64,000 nt of DNA. It comes from an uncultured Selenomonadaceae bacterium. GTDB lineage: Bacteria; Bacillota; Negativicutes; Selenomonadales; Selenomonadaceae. The position numbers were made by a program, and so were the translations under genes. Location: NCBI GenBank assembly GCA_905234195.1, contig CAJOFR010000010.1:1-64000 (forward strand), in the 5' to 3' direction. Positions 8,736 to 17,754 of the stretch are shown here, piece after piece; within the stretch, counting starts at the first letter, position 1; every line of letters starts with the position of its first letter. The notes beneath the pieces are model-generated. The model was not told the DNA's origin. It searched no databases and was given only the letters and a program-made list of their open reading frames with translations.

Positions 8736-10196
8736 TTGAGGGAACAAAATTTTGCGCCGCTCGTCGAGGCAATGAAAAATTATTCGGCAGACGGCGCGCT
8801 TGCCTTCCATACGCCCGGACACAAACAGGAGCTCGGAGCGCACGAACTCTTGAAAAATTTGGTGACGGCTGAAGGATTGCGGCAAGAAGTTTCGCTAATG
8901 GAAGAGCTGGACGATTTGCATAGCCCGCACTCTTGCATACGGGACGCGCAGATTTTGGCGGCAGAACTTTGGCGCGCGGATGAAACACTTTTCATAATCA
9001 ACGGGACAACCTGCGCGATTCAAGCAATGATTCTGGGGACACTGCAGGCGGGGGATTTGGTCTTCGTGCCGCGAAATTCACACCGCTCAATAATTTCGGG
9101 GCTGATAATTTCCGGAGCAATTCCGATTTTTTTGCCGGTAGAATTTTCCGCAGAATTAAAAATCCCGCTCAACGTCACGACGGAAATAATTAAACGCGCC
9201 GTCGAAAAATTTCCGCAGGCAAAAGCTTTAATCCTCACGTCGCCGAATTATTACGGGGTGGCGGCGGATTTAAAATCAATCGCGGAAATAATTCACGCGG
9301 CGGGAATGTTGTTGCTCGTCGACGAAGCACACGGCGCGCACCTGCAATTCAGCGCGGAACTTCCAATTTCGGCAATGGACGCGGGCGCGGACGTGGCGGC
9401 ACAATCGACGCACAAACTTTTGGGCTCCATGACGCAAACTTCAATGCTGATGATTCGCGCGGGAAGAGTCGACGCAAAAAAAATCCGTCGCGCGGCAAGT
9501 CTGCTCCAATCGACAAGCCCAAATTATTTGCTGTTGGCGTCGCTGGACGTCGCGCGGCTGCAAATGTTTCAAGTCGGGCGCGAAAAAATTTCTCAAGCGG
9601 TAAAACTTTCGAGGAGACTGCGCGCGGAAATAAATTTAATCGACGGGCTGAAAACTTTCGACGCGGTAAAAAATTTTTCGCTGGATTTAACGAAAGTCAC
9701 GGTGAACGTCGAAGGGTTGGGCTTGACGGGAATGGACGCGGAAAAAATTTTGCGGCACGAACTAAAAATACAATGCGAACTTTCGGACGCGGCGAATCTG
9801 TTATTTTTGATAACTTACGCTGACACCGCCGCCGAAGTTTCAAAATTGGTCGACGCGCTGAAAAAATTGGCCGCGCGTCCGAAAAAATTTTCCGCACAAA
9901 AAATTTTGGCTGTTCCCGCTGAAATTTCTCGTGCAGTGGTTTCGCCGCGAGAAACTTTTTTTTCGTCGGCTGAAACTGTTTCGCTTGAAGAATGCGTCGG
10001 GAAAATTTGCGCGGAGGAAGTTACTTTTTATCCGCCGGGCATTCCGATTTTAAATCCCGGCGAAATTATTTCCGCGCAGGTCGTCGAAGTTATTCGAGAG
10101 ACAAAAAAAATCGGAGGGCGGATTATCGGCGCGGCTGATACCGAATTGAACACGATTAAAATTATTTCGCCAAAGGTCGTTAATTATTCGCTTTGA
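8736..10196 (+). CDS. PLP-dependent Orn/Lys/Arg decarboxylase family protein
   Basis: The protein belongs to the fold-type I amino-acid decarboxylases (YaaO/SpeA-like) that remove CO2 from lysine, ornithine or arginine to make diamines. It has the N-terminal AFHTPGHKQ motif, the aspartate region LLLVDEAHGAH and the PLP lysine in STHKLLGS (about K227). The C-terminal domain has the FYPPGIPILNPGE motif. The track ORF runs upstream through the repeats; TTG 8736 follows GGAGGG by 8 bp and gives about 486 aa, the usual length. Negativicutes often attach diamines such as cadaverine to peptidoglycan, a possible role. The substrate cannot be read from sequence. Confidence 0.85.
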   Translation: MREQNFAPLVEAMKNYSADGALAFHTPGHKQELGAHELLKNLVTAEGLRQEVSLMEELDDLHSPHSCIRDAQILAAELWRADETLFIINGTTCAIQAMILGTLQAGDLVFVPRNSHRSIISGLIISGAIPIFLPVEFSAELKIPLNVTTEIIKRAVEKFPQAKALILTSPNYYGVAADLKSIAEIIHAAGMLLLVDEAHGAHLQFSAELPISAMDAGADVAAQSTHKLLGSMTQTSMLMIRAGRVDAKKIRRAASLLQSTSPNYLLLASLDVARLQMFQVGREKISQAVKLSRRLRAEINLIDGLKTFDAVKNFSLDLTKVTVNVEGLGLTGMDAEKILRHELKIQCELSDAANLLFLITYADTAAEVSKLVDALKKLAARPKKFSAQKILAVPAEISRAVVSPRETFFSSAETVSLEECVGKICAEEVTFYPPGIPILNPGEIISAQVVEVIRETKKIGGRIIGAADTELNTIKIISPKVVNYSL

Positions 10197-10253
10197 AGGA
10201 AAAATAAAAAAGCCTGTCGAATTATGCAAAGATAAATTTCAGAAAGGGTCGGT

Positions 10254-11510
10254 ATGGCGATGGGGTCAAAGAAAAAGACACTCAAAGGGGCGGCGGCGGA
10301 ATTGAATCCGGAAGCCGGCGAAAAGAGCGCGGGCACCGAAAAGGTTGAGGGGACTTTAAATTTCAACGCGGGCAAAGCGAATCCGAATATAAGAGCTGAT
10401 ATTAAGCGAGCCATAGTCAAGATTAAAGTTTTCGGGATCGGCGGGGGCGGCAACAGCGTTTTGAAACGTCTTGCGGAGGGCGGCTTTGAGGATACGGAAC
10501 TTGTTGCCGTGAATACCGATTCACACGCGCTGGGGCAAATGAGCGGCGGCGCAATAAAAATTATGCAGATAGGCGAAAATCTTACGAAGGGTCACGGCAC
10601 CGGAGGCAACACTGCTCTTGGCGAGGTGGCGGCGAAAAATGACATCGAACGCTTGAAAAATACGATTCTCGGCGCGGATATGATTTTTATTACGGCGGGA
10701 ATGGGCGGCGGTACAGGGACGGGAGCCGCGCCGGTTGTCGCGCAGATTGCTAAGGAGCTCGGAATTTTGACGGTTGGAGTTGTGACGGTGCCTTTTAAAT
10801 TCGAGGGCAGCCGCAAGCAAAAAATCGCGAACGAGGGCATAATTAAAATGCAGTCGTATATGGACGCGCTGATTACCGTAAAAAATGACAACTTGATGAA
10901 GTTGCCGGAAAATCGTACGCTGACTATCGTCGACGCCTTCCGCGCGGCTGATTCTGTTCTGAAACAGGCGATTCGTTGTATCGCTGAATTGATTTTGACG
11001 ACGGGATTTATCAACGTCGATTTTGCGGATGTCACGACGATTTTTCAGCAGAGTGCGTCGAGTGACGCGCTTTTGGAAATTGGCAGGAGCAATATCAGCG
11101 CGTTGAAGGCAGTGCAACAGGCGTTCGAGAGTCCGCTGACTGATAAATCGCTGAAGGGCGCGCGCGGAATGATTTTGAACATAACCGGAGACGAAAACTT
11201 GAGCCTGTACGAGGTGAACGAGGCCGCCGATTATATTTACAACCAGACCGGCGACGACGTCAATTTGATTTTTGGCGCGGTTATCGATAAAAAAATGAAC
11301 GGCGTCATTCAGGCGATGATTATTGCGACGGATTTTGAAGACAGCCTTGCTTTGAAGTCCCCTACAATTTCCGTGCCGAAGTCCAGAGTAAATGTTTCGC
11401 CGGGATTTAATTTCAGTGCGCCGAAATTTCCGGACAAGAAAATTAATGAAAACAAAGGCGGGGTGATTCCTGCTTTCAGCTTGACCAGGAGTGACGATGA
11501 CAAACAATAA
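10254..11510 (+). CDS. FtsZ-type tubulin-like GTPase, divergent
   Basis: FtsZ polymerises at midcell to organise division. The protein has the nucleotide-binding loop GIGGGGNSVLKRLAEGG, the tubulin signature GGGTGTGAAP and the T7 loop NVDFADV with its catalytic aspartate. It differs from ordinary FtsZ in a 45-aa Lys/Glu-rich N-terminal extension, in the segment after T7 (TTIFQQSASSDALLEIG) and in the C-terminal peptide region (IPAFSLTRSDDDKQ). The gene lies outside any division cluster, between a decarboxylase and tcdA, so it may be a second FtsZ. It overlaps tcdA by 14 bp. Confidence 0.85.
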   Translation: MAMGSKKKTLKGAAAELNPEAGEKSAGTEKVEGTLNFNAGKANPNIRADIKRAIVKIKVFGIGGGGNSVLKRLAEGGFEDTELVAVNTDSHALGQMSGGAIKIMQIGENLTKGHGTGGNTALGEVAAKNDIERLKNTILGADMIFITAGMGGGTGTGAAPVVAQIAKELGILTVGVVTVPFKFEGSRKQKIANEGIIKMQSYMDALITVKNDNLMKLPENRTLTIVDAFRAADSVLKQAIRCIAELILTTGFINVDFADVTTIFQQSASSDALLEIGRSNISALKAVQQAFESPLTDKSLKGARGMILNITGDENLSLYEVNEAADYIYNQTGDDVNLIFGAVIDKKMNGVIQAMIIATDFEDSLALKSPTISVPKSRVNVSPGFNFSAPKFPDKKINENKGGVIPAFSLTRSDDDKQ

Positions 11511-12213
11511 TTTTATGCTTGAAAGATTTCAGAGGGCGCGGCTTTTAATCGGCGAAGAAAATTTTTTCAAATTAAATGCGGCGTCTGTGGCGGTGTTCGG
11601 AATTGGAGGCGTCGGCTCGTTCACCGCTGAAGCTTTGGCGCGTTCGGGCGTCGGTCATTTGATTTTGATTGACAAGGACAACGTCGACGCTACTAACATT
11701 AATCGGCAGATTCACGCGCTCGGTTCGACGGTAGGCAGACCGAAAGTTGAAGTCATGCGCGAAAGAATTTTGGATATAAATCCTGCGGCGAAAGTTGATA
11801 TTGTTCAGAGTTTTTATCTTCCCGACAACGACGTCGAGAAATTTTTTATTTGTCCGTACGATTATGTTGTTGACGCGATTGACACGATTTCTGCAAAAAT
11901 AAATCTCGCCGTCGAATGTCAGCGGCGCGGCGTCCGTCTGATAAGCAGCATGGGCGCGGGGAATAAATTGGAGCCGACGCGCTTTAAGGTCGCCGATATT
12001 TTTCAGACTTCGGTTGATCCCGTCGCGAAGGTCATGCGAAAAAAACTGAAGGAGCTCGGCATAAAAAATCTCAAGGTCGTTTATTCGGACGAACTCCCAA
12101 AAAAAATTGACGTCGACGAGTTTGACGAAAAAATTATCGGCAGTGTGGCGTTTGTTCCGTCCGTCGCGGGGCTGATTATCGCCGCCGCAGTGGTGAAAGA
12201 TTTGACGAGGTGA
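11497..12213 (+). CDS. tcdA: tRNA threonylcarbamoyladenosine dehydratase TcdA (ThiF/E1-like)
   Basis: TcdA uses ATP to cyclise the t6A base at position 37 of ANN-reading tRNAs. The 238-aa product has the E1-like nucleotide loop FGIGGVGSFTAEALARSG, then DKDNVDATNINRQIHAL and DAIDTISAKINL, matching CsdL/TcdA more than ThiF or MoeB. AGGAG at 11486 precedes ATG 11497; the track's GTG 11491 is too close to that site. It overlaps the ftsZ-like gene end. Confidence 0.88.
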   Translation: MTNNNFMLERFQRARLLIGEENFFKLNAASVAVFGIGGVGSFTAEALARSGVGHLILIDKDNVDATNINRQIHALGSTVGRPKVEVMRERILDINPAAKVDIVQSFYLPDNDVEKFFICPYDYVVDAIDTISAKINLAVECQRRGVRLISSMGAGNKLEPTRFKVADIFQTSVDPVAKVMRKKLKELGIKNLKVVYSDELPKKIDVDEFDEKIIGSVAFVPSVAGLIIAAAVVKDLTR

Positions 12214-12216
12214 ATT

Positions 12217-13248
12217 ATGAAAATTGCGCTGATAACCGGAATTACCGGGCAGGACGGCTCCTATTTGTCGGAATTTCTTTTGGCGAAGGGCTACGAAGTT
12301 CACGGGATTATTCGCCGCCACAGCACGAATTGCACGGAAAGAATTTCTCACTTGCTCGACGACAAAAATTTTTTTCTGCACTATGGCGATATGACTGATT
12401 CACATAATTTAACGAATTTGATTCGAGAAATTTCTCCGGACGAAGTTTATAATTTGGCGGCTCAATCTCACGTCGGGACATCTTTTGAAGTGCCGGAATA
12501 CACTGCGGAAGCTACGGGGGTGGGGGCGATTCGTTTGCTTGAGGCGATTCGTCAAGGCAACCCGTCCGCAAAATTTTATCAGGCGTCGACTTCGGAACTC
12601 TTCGGCGGCATTCCGGAAACCGCTCCGCAAAACGAGAAGACGCCCTTTTATCCGAAGAGCCCTTACGCGGCGGCGAAACTTTACGCCTATTGGGTGACGG
12701 TTAATTATCGTGAGGCTTACGAAATTTTTGCGTGCAATGGGATTTTGTTTAATCATGAATCACCAAGACGCGGCGAAGATTTTGTCACGCGGAAAATCAC
12801 GACGTCCATTGCGAAAATTATTTCCGGCAAGCAGGAAAAATTTTCTCTCGGCAATTTGAATGCGAAACGCGATTGGGGTTTTGCCGGCGATTATGTTGAA
12901 GGAATGTGGCTGATTTTGCAGCAGGATAAGCCGGACGATTTTGTTTTGGCGACAGGCGAAACTCATACCGTGCGCGAATTTGTAGAGGCGGCTTTTGCTG
13001 AAGTTGGGATTAAAATCGAATGGCGCGGCGCGGGTGTCGACGAGAAAGGTTATTGCGCGAAGACCGGCAAGCTCTTGGTGGACGTGAATGAAAAACTTTT
13101 TCGTCCTGCTGAAGTCGATTTGCTTTTGGGAGATCCATCGAAAGCCGAAAAAATTCTCGGCTGGAAAAGGAAAATTTCTTTCAAGGAGCTTGTAAAAATT
13201 ATGGTCAACGCAGATTTGAAAGGTGGGGAAAATGGATGGCAAGCTTAA
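12217..13248 (+). CDS. gmd: GDP-mannose 4,6-dehydratase
   Basis: Gmd converts GDP-mannose to GDP-4-keto-6-deoxymannose, the first step to GDP-fucose. The 343-aa protein starts with the Rossmann loop [19 protein letters not shown] and has the family motifs [16 protein letters not shown] and the YxxxK site in [14 protein letters not shown]. It begins the fucose cluster, 4 bp after tcdA, and its end overlaps the following small gene by 13 bp. Confidence 0.95.
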   Translation: MKIALITGITGQDGSYLSEFLLAKGYEVHGIIRRHSTNCTERISHLLDDKNFFLHYGDMTDSHNLTNLIREISPDEVYNLAAQSHVGTSFEVPEYTAEATGVGAIRLLEAIRQGNPSAKFYQASTSELFGGIPETAPQNEKTPFYPKSPYAAAKLYAYWVTVNYREAYEIFACNGILFNHESPRRGEDFVTRKITTSIAKIISGKQEKFSLGNLNAKRDWGFAGDYVEGMWLILQQDKPDDFVLATGETHTVREFVEAAFAEVGIKIEWRGAGVDEKGYCAKTGKLLVDVNEKLFRPAEVDLLLGDPSKAEKILGWKRKISFKELVKIMVNADLKGGENGWQA

Positions 13249-13583
13249 TGACGGCTGAAGATATTGTTGCGCTGATTCAAGATACCATTGTAAATTGGCA
13301 CGCAGAAAATGAAAATCGTCCTGCAGACTACGAAATTTTAACCGACGAAATTAAACGCATAAGACCTTTGAACGAACACAGGGACGATTTGAAAATGGTC
13401 GTGGCAGATTTGGCGACGATAAATATTGAAATGTGGCACGAGCAAGACAAAATACGCAGTGAAAATGACGACGTTGTTTTTCGCGCAATAAATAACATTA
13501 ACCCGTTAAACCAACACAGAAATGATTTGATGGAAGAAATGGACGAAATTTTTTTGGATTACGTTACGGGAGATGGAAAATAA
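13236..13583 (+). CDS. Small DUF4254-like protein (copy 1)
   Basis: This 115-aa helical protein resembles the product at 15776: both have a LTAEDI or LTAEEI start, NEHRxD, MWHExDKxR and a distal N-x-x-R-x-(D/E)-L-x-E-E-x-D-E-x-F-L-D pattern. The WHxEDKxR and NxxRND motifs are those of DUF4254, found in nucleotide-sugar and cell-surface clusters; function is unknown. It overlaps gmd by 13 bp and the next gene by 11 bp, so it is translated with the sugar genes. Confidence 0.65.
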   Translation: MASLMTAEDIVALIQDTIVNWHAENENRPADYEILTDEIKRIRPLNEHRDDLKMVVADLATINIEMWHEQDKIRSENDDVVFRAINNINPLNQHRNDLMEEMDEIFLDYVTGDGK

Positions 13584-14790
13584 ATTGAAGTATCTGATTT
13601 TGGGTACGGGAGTAGCAGGACTGACTTTTGCAACTTACCTTAAACACATGCGTAAGGAAAATTCTTTCTTGGTGCTGGAAAAAGAAAAAGAGGCGGGCGG
13701 ACTTTGTCGCTCTGTGATTGTGGACAATGCGCCTGTAGATTTTGGCGGCGATCACTTTTTAGATGTTCGTCGTCCAAATGTCACGAAATATCTTTTTGAA
13801 TTTATGCCTGAGCGCGAATGGGATAAATATATTCGTGATTCTCGTATAGCACTCGGAAACATGATCATAAGTTATCCGCTTGAGGCGAACATTTATCAAT
13901 TTCCCCTCGAAACTCAAGTTGAATATCTCGAATCGATAGCTAAAGCCGGCTGCAACAGCGGGCAGGAGATGCCTGAAAAATTTGTTGATTGGATTTATTG
14001 GAAACTTGGCGATAAAATTGCAAAAGAGTATATGATTCCCTACAATCAAAAAATGTTTGGGGACAACCTCAACGAGCTGGGTACTTATTGGCTGGAAAAA
14101 TTGCCAAGCGTAAGTTTTAGGGAGACTTTGATTTCTTGCCTGACTAAACGCGCTCATGGAGAAAATCCGGGTCATTCAGAATTTTATTACCCGAAAAAAT
14201 TTGGTTACGGCGAAGTTTGGAAGAGGATGGCTGAAAGTATTTCGGAGCACGTTGAATACGACAAAAAGGTTTTTTCGATTGACTTTAATGCCGGCACAGT
14301 CACCACTAACGACGGAGAAAAATATCAAGCCGAAAAAATTATTACTACCATACCTTGGGCGGAGTTCACAGAAATTATCGGTATGTCGGAGGATTTGAAG
14401 AACGGAATTAAAAAATTGAAACACACATCTGTACAGATAAAATATTTCCCCGAAAATATTGATACAGAATCGCAGTGGATATACTTTTCCGATCCAAAGT
14501 TGCCTTATCACAGAATAATGAATATTCACGGCTGGAATAAAAATTATAATGGTTATTGGACCGAAACGCGGGCTGAAAGGGTTGTGGGAGAATTGGAGGA
14601 CGGCAAGACAAGTTTTCTTAATCCCTACTCTTATCCGCTGAATACGATTGAAAAGCCGCTGATTATGAAAAAATTACTCGATTGGTGCGCCGGAAAAAAA
14701 GTTTTCGGTCTTGGTCGCTGGGGCGAACACAGTCACCACAATTCTGATTTGGTCGTCGAATTAGCAATGAAGCTGGCAGAAAAAATTTAA
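13573..14790 (+). CDS. FAD-dependent oxidoreductase / UDP-galactopyranose mutase-like
   Basis: The 405-aa protein begins with a dinucleotide loop (LGTGVAGLTFATYL) and a GGLCRSVIVDNAPVDFGGDH segment, as in flavin amine oxidases and UDP-galactopyranose mutases. The C-terminus has the second flavin contact (GLGRWGEHSHHNSDL). Proteins of this type in polysaccharide clusters act on sugar nucleotides or lipid-linked sugars, but the substrate cannot be told here. It lies between gmd and fcl, overlapping copy 1 of the DUF4254-like gene. Confidence 0.75.
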   Translation: MENKLKYLILGTGVAGLTFATYLKHMRKENSFLVLEKEKEAGGLCRSVIVDNAPVDFGGDHFLDVRRPNVTKYLFEFMPEREWDKYIRDSRIALGNMIISYPLEANIYQFPLETQVEYLESIAKAGCNSGQEMPEKFVDWIYWKLGDKIAKEYMIPYNQKMFGDNLNELGTYWLEKLPSVSFRETLISCLTKRAHGENPGHSEFYYPKKFGYGEVWKRMAESISEHVEYDKKVFSIDFNAGTVTTNDGEKYQAEKIITTIPWAEFTEIIGMSEDLKNGIKKLKHTSVQIKYFPENIDTESQWIYFSDPKLPYHRIMNIHGWNKNYNGYWTETRAERVVGELEDGKTSFLNPYSYPLNTIEKPLIMKKLLDWCAGKKVFGLGRWGEHSHHNSDLVVELAMKLAEKI

Positions 14791-14805
14791 GGGGGAGTTT
14801 TTGAA

Positions 14806-15762
14806 GTGGAAAAGGATGCAAAAATTTATGTCGCGGGGCATCGCGGAATGGTCGGCTCTGCGCTCATTCGCGAACTGAACAAACAGGGCTACGAAAATAT
14901 TGTCTATCGCACGCACAAGGAACTGGATCTTTGTCGGCAGGCTGACGTAGAAAAATTTTTCGCCGAAGAAAAACCCGATTATGTTTTCCTTGCGGCGGCG
15001 AAGGTCGGCGGGATTATCGGCAACAGGGATTTTCCGGCGGATTTCCTGTACGATAACATAATGATTGAAATGAACGTGATTAATGCCGCGTGGAAAAATC
15101 ATTGCAAAAAATTATTGTTTCTCGGCTCGTCGTGTATCTATCCGAAAATTACGGAGCAACCTATCAAGGAAAGTTCCCTTTTGACTTCAGCCCTTGAGCC
15201 GACGAACGAAGGGTACGCGCTGGCGAAAATTTCCGGCTTGAAGTATTGCCAATATCTCAATCGTCAATACGGAACCAATTTTATTTCTGTCATGCCGCCC
15301 AATCTCTACGGACCCAACGATAATTATCATCCCTTGCACGGTCATGTTTTGCCGGCAATGATAGTGCGTTTCCACGAGGCGAAAATCGAAAACAAACCTT
15401 CCGTTACCTGCTGGGGCGACGGCACTCCCATGCGCGAATTTTTGTACGTCGACGATATGGCAGAATTTTGCGTGCTTGCCATGAATAAGTACAACGACGA
15501 CGAATTTATTAACGTCGGCACCGGAAAGGAAACCAGCATTAAAAAGCTTGCCGAACTCACGGCGAAAATTATCGGCTACAAGGGCGAAATTCTTTGGGAC
15601 ACTTCTAAGCCGAACGGTACGCAGCGAAAAGTTTTGGACGTCTCGAAGGCTACGGCTTTGGGCTGGAAATACAAAACTGAACTCGAAGACGGAATTAGGC
15701 TTGCCTACGAAGACTTTCTCGCTACCCCCCCCCATTTTTTGAGGACTAACGAACGCTACTGA
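14806..15762 (+). CDS. fcl: GDP-L-fucose synthase
   Basis: Fcl epimerises and reduces the Gmd product to GDP-L-fucose. The 318-aa protein has the opening KIYVAGHRGMVGSALIREL, the LAAAKVGGI motif, SSCIYP and the catalytic YALAK. The GTG start 14806 follows AGGGGGAG. Its 3' end contains a run of nine C; only nine (or nine plus or minus three) keeps the present C-terminus PPHFLRTNERY. The stop overlaps the ribosome-binding site of the next gene. Confidence 0.94.
   Translation: MEKDAKIYVAGHRGMVGSALIRELNKQGYENIVYRTHKELDLCRQADVEKFFAEEKPDYVFLAAAKVGGIIGNRDFPADFLYDNIMIEMNVINAAWKNHCKKLLFLGSSCIYPKITEQPIKESSLLTSALEPTNEGYALAKISGLKYCQYLNRQYGTNFISVMPPNLYGPNDNYHPLHGHVLPAMIVRFHEAKIENKPSVTCWGDGTPMREFLYVDDMAEFCVLAMNKYNDDEFINVGTGKETSIKKLAELTAKIIGYKGEILWDTSKPNGTQRKVLDVSKATALGWKYKTELEDGIRLAYEDFLATPPHFLRTNERY
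15725..15733. repeat. C9 homopolymer inside the 3' end of fcl
   Basis: Nine consecutive C lie in codons for Thr-Pro-Pro-His near the fcl C-terminus. One C fewer ends the protein after PPIF; one C more ends it after PPPFFED. Tracts of this length slip during replication in phase-variable genes of other bacteria. Confidence 0.85.
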
Positions 15763-15775
15763 AGGAGTGGATAAA

Positions 15776-16126
15776 GTGGAGTCTGTTTTGACTGCGGAAG
15801 AGATTTTAAAATTGATTCAAAATAAAATCGTGGATTGGCACAAAGATTTTCCCACGAGACCCGCCGATTATGTTATCGTCAAGGACGAAATGAAGAGGCG
15901 GAAAAATTTTAATGAGCACAGAAATGATATGACGCCGATTGTTGAAGATTTGGCGTTGGCTCACGTGGAAATGTGGCACGAAGAAGATAAAAACCGTAGC
16001 GGGCGCAAGGAAATTGCTGTTCCTGCCGTCCGTAATCTTAATGTGCTGAATGTTTATCGTAGCGAGCTCGTCGAAGAGCTGGACGAATTGTTTTTGGATC
16101 TTGCCAAAGAGCGGAAAGGAAATTGA
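15776..16126 (+). CDS. Small DUF4254-like protein (copy 2)
   Basis: Paralogue of the 13236 gene. It shares RPADYVIVKDEMKRR-type spacing, FNEHRNDM, VEMWHEEDKNRSG and a final LVEELDELFLDL helix. The track starts at GTG 15767, adjacent to AAGGAG; GTG 15776 is 9 bp from that site and is preferred (116 aa). No signal peptide or membrane segment is visible. The two copies flank the FAD enzyme and fcl, suggesting a shared partner or step in sugar activation or transfer. Confidence 0.62.
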   Translation: MESVLTAEEILKLIQNKIVDWHKDFPTRPADYVIVKDEMKRRKNFNEHRNDMTPIVEDLALAHVEMWHEEDKNRSGRKEIAVPAVRNLNVLNVYRSELVEELDELFLDLAKERKGN

Positions 16127-16129
16127 TAC

Positions 16130-16390
16130 ATGGAAACGGTAGGCAGCTTGGTGGATAAACTCACCATAAACGAACTTAAAATTTATCACATGAAGGAGCA
16201 GTTTCAGCGGGACGACGTGGACGACGAGTTTCGCGACGACTGCAAAAATCGTCTCGGTATTTTGGAGATGCAGCGCGACGATTTGAAGGAGGAACTTCAG
16301 CAGCTTATGGACGACGTTTTGTCCGGCAAAAAGAAATTCAAATTGTATCGTCAAATGAAAATGTACAACGAGAAAAAATTTAAGGACTAA
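16130..16390 (+). CDS. Small helical protein related to DUF4254-type proteins
   Basis: The 86-aa product has LVDKLTINELKIYHMKEQ and LEMQRDDLKEELQQLM, a pattern like the H-x-E and N-x-x-R-N-D motifs of the two larger neighbours, but too short and divergent for a firm assignment. It starts 3 bp after copy 2 and precedes manC. It is predicted to be a soluble helical hairpin with a Lys-rich end. Confidence 0.55.
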   Translation: METVGSLVDKLTINELKIYHMKEQFQRDDVDDEFRDDCKNRLGILEMQRDDLKEELQQLMDDVLSGKKKFKLYRQMKMYNEKKFKD

Positions 16391-16442
16391 TCATTTTTGC
16401 CGGCGGGGTTTTGGACGGCTGACACTTTGGGAGAATCTGAAA

Positions 16443-17753
16443 ATGCAAATAATTTTACTGTCGGGCGGCAGCGGAAAAAGATTGTGGCCGCTGTCGAATG
16501 AGATTAGGGCGAAACAATTTATAAAAATTTTCGGCACGGTCGACGAGTACCATGAATCGATGTTGCAGAGAGTTTTGCGGCAGATACACAAAAATTTTTC
16601 TCAAGTGTCGATAATCGTTTCGACTTCCCGAAATCAAAAATCTATCTTGAAAAAATACGTCGACGCCGACACGGATATTTCAATCGAACCTTGCCGGCGA
16701 AATACTTTTCCGGCGATAGCCCTGACTGCCGCTTATCTGCGCGACGTGAAAAAAATCAGCGACGACGAGCCGATTATAATTTGCCCTGTGGATCCTTACG
16801 TCGAAGATAATTTTTTCGCGAAGTTTAAAGATATGGCGAACCTCGTCGAAAATTCTGCGGCGAATTTGGTTTTGCTTGGGATTAATCCGACTTACCCCAG
16901 CGAAAAATACGGCTATATTATTCCCGCCGAAAATAATTTGGTCAGCGACGTCCTGGAGTTCAAGGAGAAACCCGACTCAAAAACCGCGCAAAAATATATT
17001 CAACGCGGCGGGCTGTGGAATGGCGGGGTGTTCGCGTGTAAAATTTCTTACGTTCTGGAAAAATCCCGCGAGCTTTTGAATTTTGATACCTGCGACGAAC
17101 TTTTCAAAAACTATTCCGAACTTCCGAATATCAGTTTCGATTACGCCGTTGTTGAGCACGAAAAAAATATTAAAGTCGTCCGCTATATCGGCGACTGGAA
17201 GGACGTGGGCACGTGGAATACGCTGACCGAAGTCATGACGGAAAAAAATATCGGAAAAGTTCAGTTCGACGACGCCTGCGAAAATTCTCACGTCATTAAC
17301 GAAACTGATATGCCGATTATCGCAATGGGCTTGCAAAATATTGTGGTTGCGGCAAGTCCGGACGGGATTTTGATTGCCGACAAAGCAAGGTCGAGTTTTA
17401 TAAAACCTTTCGCGGAAAATATTCATGAGCAAATTAAATTTATCGAAAAATCTTGGGGAGTGTATAAGGTTATCGACGTCAGCGAAGGAAGTTTGACGAT
17501 TAAGGCGATTTTGGACGCGGGGAACAGGATGCGCTACCACAGCCACGAATACCGCGACGAGGTTTGGACGGTGATTGAAGGCAACGGGCGCGTCGTCCTT
17601 GACGGCAGAATTAAATCCGTTGCTGTCGGCGACGTGATAAAAATTCCCGCCTTCGTCAAGCACACGATTATTGCTGACACCGATTTAAAAGTTATAGAAG
17701 TGCAAATAGGCGAAGATATAACCGTTGAAGACAAAATTTTATGGGAGGATTGA
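16443..17753 (+). CDS. manC: Mannose-1-phosphate guanylyltransferase / mannose-6-phosphate isomerase
   Basis: This bifunctional type II enzyme makes GDP-mannose for Gmd. The 436-aa protein has the nucleotidyltransferase opening IILLSGGSGKRLWPLSNE, FKEKPD and WNGGVF motifs, and a C-terminal cupin isomerase domain (MRYHSHEYRDEVWTVIEGNG and KIPAFVKHTI). Together with gmd and fcl it completes the route from fructose-6-phosphate to GDP-fucose except for phosphomannomutase, which is not in the window. Confidence 0.94.
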   Translation: MQIILLSGGSGKRLWPLSNEIRAKQFIKIFGTVDEYHESMLQRVLRQIHKNFSQVSIIVSTSRNQKSILKKYVDADTDISIEPCRRNTFPAIALTAAYLRDVKKISDDEPIIICPVDPYVEDNFFAKFKDMANLVENSAANLVLLGINPTYPSEKYGYIIPAENNLVSDVLEFKEKPDSKTAQKYIQRGGLWNGGVFACKISYVLEKSRELLNFDTCDELFKNYSELPNISFDYAVVEHEKNIKVVRYIGDWKDVGTWNTLTEVMTEKNIGKVQFDDACENSHVINETDMPIIAMGLQNIVVAASPDGILIADKARSSFIKPFAENIHEQIKFIEKSWGVYKVIDVSEGSLTIKAILDAGNRMRYHSHEYRDEVWTVIEGNGRVVLDGRIKSVAVGDVIKIPAFVKHTIIADTDLKVIEVQIGEDITVEDKILWED

Positions 17754-17754
17754 A

